From Oscillospiraceae bacterium (GTDB taxonomy: Bacteria > Bacillota_A > Clostridia > Oscillospirales > Oscillospiraceae), in assembly GCA_017939025.1 (NCBI GenBank), contig JAGBAI010000146.1, forward strand, positions 1 to 11,322: DNA of 11,322 nt, given 5' to 3'. Positions within the stretch are counted from its first letter, which is position 1; each line of letters starts with the position of its first letter. Below the pieces are notes generated by a model. The model did not search any database. It had not been told where the DNA came from and saw nothing but the letters and a program-made list of their open reading frames with translations. Of this stretch, positions 8,492 through 11,322 are shown one piece after another. The translations under genes were made by a program, and so were the position numbers.

Positions 8492-9837
8492 TGAATCGGA
8501 CAATTCGTAAAAAATCAGATATCACAGAAGAAGTCCTGCGTCAACCCAATATGTCAGAAGCGCAGCGCAGAGAATGGGCAATCGGTCAGCTCCGGCAAAA
8601 AGCAGAGGAGTTGGGAAAGCTTCCCAGAAAAGCGGACTTTGTAGATGTGGACTGCATTCGTATTAAAGCGGCCCTGGGGCCCTGGCCCCGGGCATTGGAA
8701 GCAGCAGGACTCAAGACACCGAAAACCGACGCGGTGCAAAAGAAAAAGGTAGATATGAATACGATTATTTCGAAGATCACACCTCTTGATGGTGCAGCCA
8801 TGTCTGCTGCTGAAAAGCGGCAGGCGCAGCTTGCCAAACCTCCCGGAAGCCTGGGTCGGTTGGAAGAACTGTCGATCCAATTGGCAGGTATCACAGGACT
8901 GGTACATAACAAAATCGAAAAGAAACATCTGCTGGTATTTGCGGCTGACAATGGTGTGGTGGAAGAAGGGATTTCCTCTGCTCCCCAGTCTGTGACATTG
9001 ATGCAGACCATCAATCTGACCAGAGCGAAAACCGGTGCTTCCACTCTCTGCAAATACTTTGGCTGCGGCATTACTGTCTGCGATGTAGGTGTGAATGCGG
9101 ATATCTCCGAGCCCAAGGTTTTGAACCGCAAAATCGCCTACGGTACACACAACATTGTGAAGGGCCCTGCTATGAGTCGCAAGCAGGCAGTCAAGGCGAT
9201 CATGACCGGCATCGAACTGGCACAGTCCACGGATGCGGATGTGATCGGCATTGGGGAAATGGGCATTGGCAATACCACTACCTCTTCTGCGGTGTTATCC
9301 GTTCTGCTGAATGCCGATGTGGATGCGGTAACTGGCCGGGGCGGCGGTATCACGGATGAGAGTTTCCTGAAAAAGAAACAGGTCATCAAGAATGCCATCG
9401 AAGTGAATAAGCCTGACAAAAACGATGTGGTCGATGTGCTGGCAAAAGTGGGCGGTTTTGATATTGCCGCCATGTGCGGTGCCTTTTTAGGTTGTGCTGT
9501 TACCCGCCGTCCGGTGGTCATTGATGGTTTTATTTCCGCAGTAGCAGCCCTGTGTGCTTACAAGCTGTGTCCCAACGCAGTTAAGTATTTTGTTCCCAGC
9601 CATGCTTCCTATGAAATCGGCTATAAGCTGGCAATGGATGCTATGGATTTACAGCCTTTGTTCCTCCTTGGAATGCGGCTGGGTGAAGGCAGTGGCTGCC
9701 CTCTGGCTTTTGAGATTCTGGATGCCGCCTGCGCCATTATCAATGATATGGCAACTTTTGATCAGGCGGGCATCGATGACGGCTATCTGGATGAAATCCG
9801 GGAGGGCGATAAATTCACCGTGGAGGGTGCCAAATGA
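8491..9837 (+). CDS. cobT: Nicotinate-nucleotide:dimethylbenzimidazole phosphoribosyltransferase (CobT) with N-terminal HNH_repeat-like domain
   Basis: CobT makes alpha-ribazole phosphate from nicotinate mononucleotide and the lower-ligand base. The core is residues 89-448, about 360 long, the normal full CobT length. It contains LAKPPGSLGRLEEL (114-127), FAADNGVVEEG (150-160), GEMGIGNTTTSSA (255-267), TGRGGGITDE (281-290), FVPSHASYE (367-375) and LGMRLGEGSG (393-402) with Glu399 in the place of the known catalytic glutamate. In front are 88 residues not found in ordinary CobT. Of these, about 22-75 contain a helix, then ELGKLPRKADF, a spacer, and ALGPWPRALEAAGLK, the pattern of the homing-endonuclease-associated repeat (HNH_repeat), a small helical DNA-binding module. 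A Lys/Asp linker (76-88) follows. The frame is open throughout. The ATG overlaps the cobA stop as TAATG, with AAGGA some 11 bases upstream. An internal start at codon 89 would give standard CobT. Confidence 0.93.
   Translation: MNRTIRKKSDITEEVLRQPNMSEAQRREWAIGQLRQKAEELGKLPRKADFVDVDCIRIKAALGPWPRALEAAGLKTPKTDAVQKKKVDMNTIISKITPLDGAAMSAAEKRQAQLAKPPGSLGRLEELSIQLAGITGLVHNKIEKKHLLVFAADNGVVEEGISSAPQSVTLMQTINLTRAKTGASTLCKYFGCGITVCDVGVNADISEPKVLNRKIAYGTHNIVKGPAMSRKQAVKAIMTGIELAQSTDADVIGIGEMGIGNTTTSSAVLSVLLNADVDAVTGRGGGITDESFLKKKQVIKNAIEVNKPDKNDVVDVLAKVGGFDIAAMCGAFLGCAVTRRPVVIDGFISAVAALCAYKLCPNAVKYFVPSHASYEIGYKLAMDAMDLQPLFLLGMRLGEGSGCPLAFEILDAACAIINDMATFDQAGIDDGYLDEIREGDKFTVEGAK
8746..8757 (+). promoter_or_regulatory. 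Possible internal ribosome binding site and start for a standard-length CobT
   Basis: AAGG at 8746-8749 is 5 bases before an in-frame ATG at 8755-8757, exactly where family-typical CobT sequence (MNTIISKITPLDG) begins. Initiation here would yield a 360-residue CobT without the N-terminal module. The Shine-Dalgarno match is weak compared with the GGAGG sites elsewhere in the operon, so use of this start is only a possibility. Confidence 0.3.
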
Positions 9838-10439
9838 CCGTATTCATTTCCGGCGGAGCCAAATGCGGAAAGTCTTCCTTTGCGCAGAATCTGGCTGTGG
9901 CTTTGGCAGGAGGCGGAAAACGCTATTATGTGGCAACCATGATTCCCACCGGGGAGGAAGATTATGCGAGGATCCGGCGGCACATTTCTGACCGGGATGG
10001 CATGGGTTTTGAAACGGTGGAGTGCTTTAATGATATCATGGCTATAGCGAAAACCCATGGAACCTTTCTGGTGGACAGTGTGACTTCTCTGGTTCAGAAT
10101 TCTCTGTTTCCTGTGGATAAGAATTACGAAATGGATCTGAATGGGGCGAACCGCTGCGCAGATGCACTGATTCAATTTGCACACACGGTTCGTCATGCCG
10201 TGTTCGTCAGCGATTACATTTATTCGGATGCCGGGAGATATTCAGAAAGTACGGAAATGTACCGTAAGTGTTTGGCAGATATTGACCGCCGTCTGGCTGC
10301 TGTCTGTGACACCGTAATCGAAGTATCTGCAGGACAGCTTATCATCCACAAATCGTGTCATTGCGAGGAGCAAAGCGACATGGCAATCCCCATCGACATA
10401 GGAGATTGCCACACCAGTGTGTGCACTGGTTCGCAATGA
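9834..10439 (+). CDS. cobU: Adenosylcobinamide kinase / adenosylcobinamide-phosphate guanylyltransferase (CobU), 3' end formed by a repeat
   Basis: Phosphorylates adenosylcobinamide and transfers GMP to give adenosylcobinamide-GDP, the CobS substrate. Seen: P-loop ISGGAKCGKSSFAQ (5-18), YYVATMIPT (31-39), the RIRRHISDRD segment (46-55) with His50 in the position of the guanylylated histidine, FLVDSVTSL (78-86), and RCADALIQFA (107-116). The classical SNEVG motif is replaced by VSDYIYSDAGRY (125-136), a variant I associate with clostridial CobU. The natural domain ends at about IIHKS (170-174). Residues 175-201, beginning CHCEEQSDMAI, and the stop codon are encoded by an inserted palindromic repeat (10356-10441). 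With 201 residues it is about 20 longer than typical. GGAGGG at 9822-9827 is 6 bases before the ATG, which overlaps the cobT stop as ATGA. The catalytic portion looks intact. Confidence 0.9.
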   Translation: MTVFISGGAKCGKSSFAQNLAVALAGGGKRYYVATMIPTGEEDYARIRRHISDRDGMGFETVECFNDIMAIAKTHGTFLVDSVTSLVQNSLFPVDKNYEMDLNGANRCADALIQFAHTVRHAVFVSDYIYSDAGRYSESTEMYRKCLADIDRRLAAVCDTVIEVSAGQLIIHKSCHCEEQSDMAIPIDIGDCHTSVCTGSQ

Positions 10440-10441
10440 CA
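10356..10441. repeat. Interspersed palindromic repeat with 11-bp terminal inverted repeats at the cobU 3' end
   Basis: TGTCATTGCGA at 10356-10366 is perfectly inverted as TCGCAATGACA at 10431-10441. Inside, TGGCAATC at 10381-10388 pairs with GATTGCCA at 10404-10411, and ACCAGTG at 10413-10419 pairs with CACTGGT at 10424-10430 around a four-base loop. The whole 86 bases can fold as an outer stem with two inner hairpins. The motif (CATTGCGAGGAG then AGCGACATGGCAATCC) resembles small non-autonomous repeats scattered through many bacterial genomes; this is from memory, not a search. It carries no transposase. The cobU stop codon TGA lies inside the right terminal repeat, and the cobS ribosome binding site begins three bases beyond it. 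Confidence 0.85.
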
Positions 10442-10457
10442 GCAGGAGGGAAACTAT

Positions 10458-11195
10458 ATGAAAACGTACTACCACGCCTTTGCCATGTGCCAGAGTATGT
10501 TCTGCTCCATTCCTGCGCCGCAGATTTGGGATGATAAGGCCAGGGATAAGATGCTTTTGTTTCTTCCTGTTGTAGGACTGGAAATTGGCAGTCTTTGGGC
10601 ATTGCTTGCCTGGGCTTGCAGAGTGCTGAATCTTCCTGCGCTGGTTACCGGACTGATTCTTTCTGCGTATCCTTACATGATTACCGGCTTTATTCATCTG
10701 GATGGCTACATGGATGTGACCGATGCAGTGAAAAGCTGCCGAAGTTTAGAACGAAGAAGAGAAATCCTCAAGGACTCCCATGTGGGAAGCTTTGCGGTGA
10801 TCGGTATTGTGCTGCTGATGATCGCGCAGTTTGCACTGTTGGCATCTGCCCCTGCCCATGCAAATCCTTTGATCCTGGTTTTTATCCCTGCGGTGAGCCG
10901 GTGCTGCAGTGCTCTGGCAGTCACCGGACTGAAGCCGATGTCCACCAGCCAGTATGCGGATCAGAAGAAGCCAAAGTCCCACATGGTAGTGCTGATGGCT
11001 ATGCTTATGGTTTTCCTTTCAGCAGGCTTCCTGCTCTGTGGAAAATATGGTTTCTCTCTCGTTGGCTGTCTCATTGGCTATGGTTTTGCCCTGCGGCAAG
11101 CATATAAATCCCTGGAGGGTATGAACGGAGATATTTCCGGCTACGCATTGACCATCGGGGAACTGTGCGCTGTGGCAGTCTATACACTGATTTAG
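10458..11195 (+). CDS. cobS: Adenosylcobinamide-GDP ribazoletransferase (cobalamin synthase, CobS), membrane protein
   Basis: CobS joins adenosylcobinamide-GDP and alpha-ribazole (phosphate) to complete the cobalamin nucleotide loop, acting in the membrane. The 245 residues are typical in length. The signature acidic motif appears as GFIHLDGYMDVTDA (77-90), followed by EILKDSHVGSFAV (102-114). A C-terminal LEGMNGDISGYALTIGEL (219-236) matches the family's GD-containing segment. Hydrophobic stretches lie near 32-53, 58-80, 111-131, 137-157, 176-195, 197-213 and 228-245. AGGAGGG at 10444-10450 is 7 bases before the ATG. The gene lies 18 bases after cobU, just past an inserted repeat. The TAG stop at 11193-11195 forms part of an inverted repeat belonging to the following non-coding element. 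Confidence 0.94.
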   Translation: MKTYYHAFAMCQSMFCSIPAPQIWDDKARDKMLLFLPVVGLEIGSLWALLAWACRVLNLPALVTGLILSAYPYMITGFIHLDGYMDVTDAVKSCRSLERRREILKDSHVGSFAVIGIVLLMIAQFALLASAPAHANPLILVFIPAVSRCCSALAVTGLKPMSTSQYADQKKPKSHMVVLMAMLMVFLSAGFLLCGKYGFSLVGCLIGYGFALRQAYKSLEGMNGDISGYALTIGELCAVAVYTLI

Positions 11196-11322
11196 TCCAA
11201 CGGGAGTCGAACACGCACCGCATTTCGGCGGCTCTGTTTGGCGCTTTTGGACTTGTCGTCCTTGCCTTGCGCCAGCAAGGCTGCGTCCTCCGCGGCCAAA
11301 ATCCCTCAAACATACCTCGCCG
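11194..11322. repeat. Structured non-coding element after cobS, incomplete at window end
   Basis: No convincing gene lies here. AGTCCAA at 11194-11200 is perfectly inverted as TTGGACT at 11247-11253. Between them, read on the - strand, GTTCGACTCCC (11212 to 11202) matches a tRNA T-loop, and CCGC/GCGG at 11218-11221 and 11228-11231 can form a short hairpin. Further on, GCCTTGC at 11264-11270 and GCAAGGC at 11275-11281 form a perfect 7-bp hairpin with a four-base loop. There is no following T-run on either strand, so it is not an ordinary intrinsic terminator. I have an unverified impression of similar sequence beside genes in Faecalibacterium-like genomes, which would make it an interspersed repeat. 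Confidence 0.5.

Noticed and set aside
8676..8689. GGGGCC-CT-GGCCCC palindrome inside the cobT N-terminal region
   Set aside because: It encodes the Gly-Pro-Trp-Pro part of the HNH_repeat-like motif and is adequately explained by codon choice; no partner structure was seen.
11194..11253. Genuine tRNA gene on the - strand
   Set aside because: Only a 7-bp closing stem and a T-loop-like motif are present in 60 bases; there is no D-arm or proper anticodon arm, the T-stem has a mismatch, and no CCA follows.
11264..11281. Intrinsic terminator for the operon
   Set aside because: The hairpin is perfect, but no T-run follows on either strand.
11019..11309. Short - strand frames reading out of the terminal element into cobS
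   Set aside because: They combine non-coding structured sequence with the reverse of cobS; no ribosome binding site or family resemblance supports them.

Overview
The window is one uninterrupted + strand operon for the late and middle steps of anaerobic (cobalt-early) cobalamin biosynthesis. It holds eleven near-complete or complete genes and a 12-codon tail of an upstream one. Strong GGAGG-type ribosome binding sites, moderately GC-rich codons, the gene order, the triple CbiJ-CbiE-CbiT fusion and the clostridial-type CobT and CobU variants suggest a gut anaerobe of the Clostridia (Oscillospiraceae/Ruminococcaceae-like). That placement is inference; nothing in the window fixes the taxon.

Layout: 1-36 is the end of an upstream reading frame. 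40-5463 carries corrin-ring genes plus the aminopropanol attachment gene: cbiF (C11 methylation), cbiG (ring A lactone opening), cbiH (C17 methylation and ring contraction), a cbiJ-cbiE-cbiT fusion (reduction, C5 and C15 methylation, decarboxylation) and cbiB. 5463-8491 carries cobD (aminopropanol phosphate supply), cbiP (side-chain amidation) and cobA (adenosylation). 8491-11195 carries the nucleotide loop genes cobT, cobU and cobS. Genes overlap by 1 to 8 bases or sit 2-3 bases apart throughout, so translational coupling is likely; the only larger gap (18 bases) is between cobU and cobS, next to an inserted repeat. The ring steps done by CbiL, CbiD, CbiC, CbiA and the cobalt chelatase are not here and probably lie upstream.

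The departures from a textbook operon lie in the distal third. CobT carries an extra N-terminal segment of about 88 residues resembling a homing-endonuclease-associated (HNH_repeat) DNA-binding module. An 86-base interspersed repeat with perfect 11-base terminal inverted repeats has landed at the 3' end of cobU, supplying its last 27 codons and its stop. The cobS stop codon abuts a second, unrelated structured non-coding element that runs off the window and includes a tRNA T-loop-like motif enclosed by a 7-bp inverted repeat. No promoter, riboswitch, RNA gene, IS element or CRISPR array was found.
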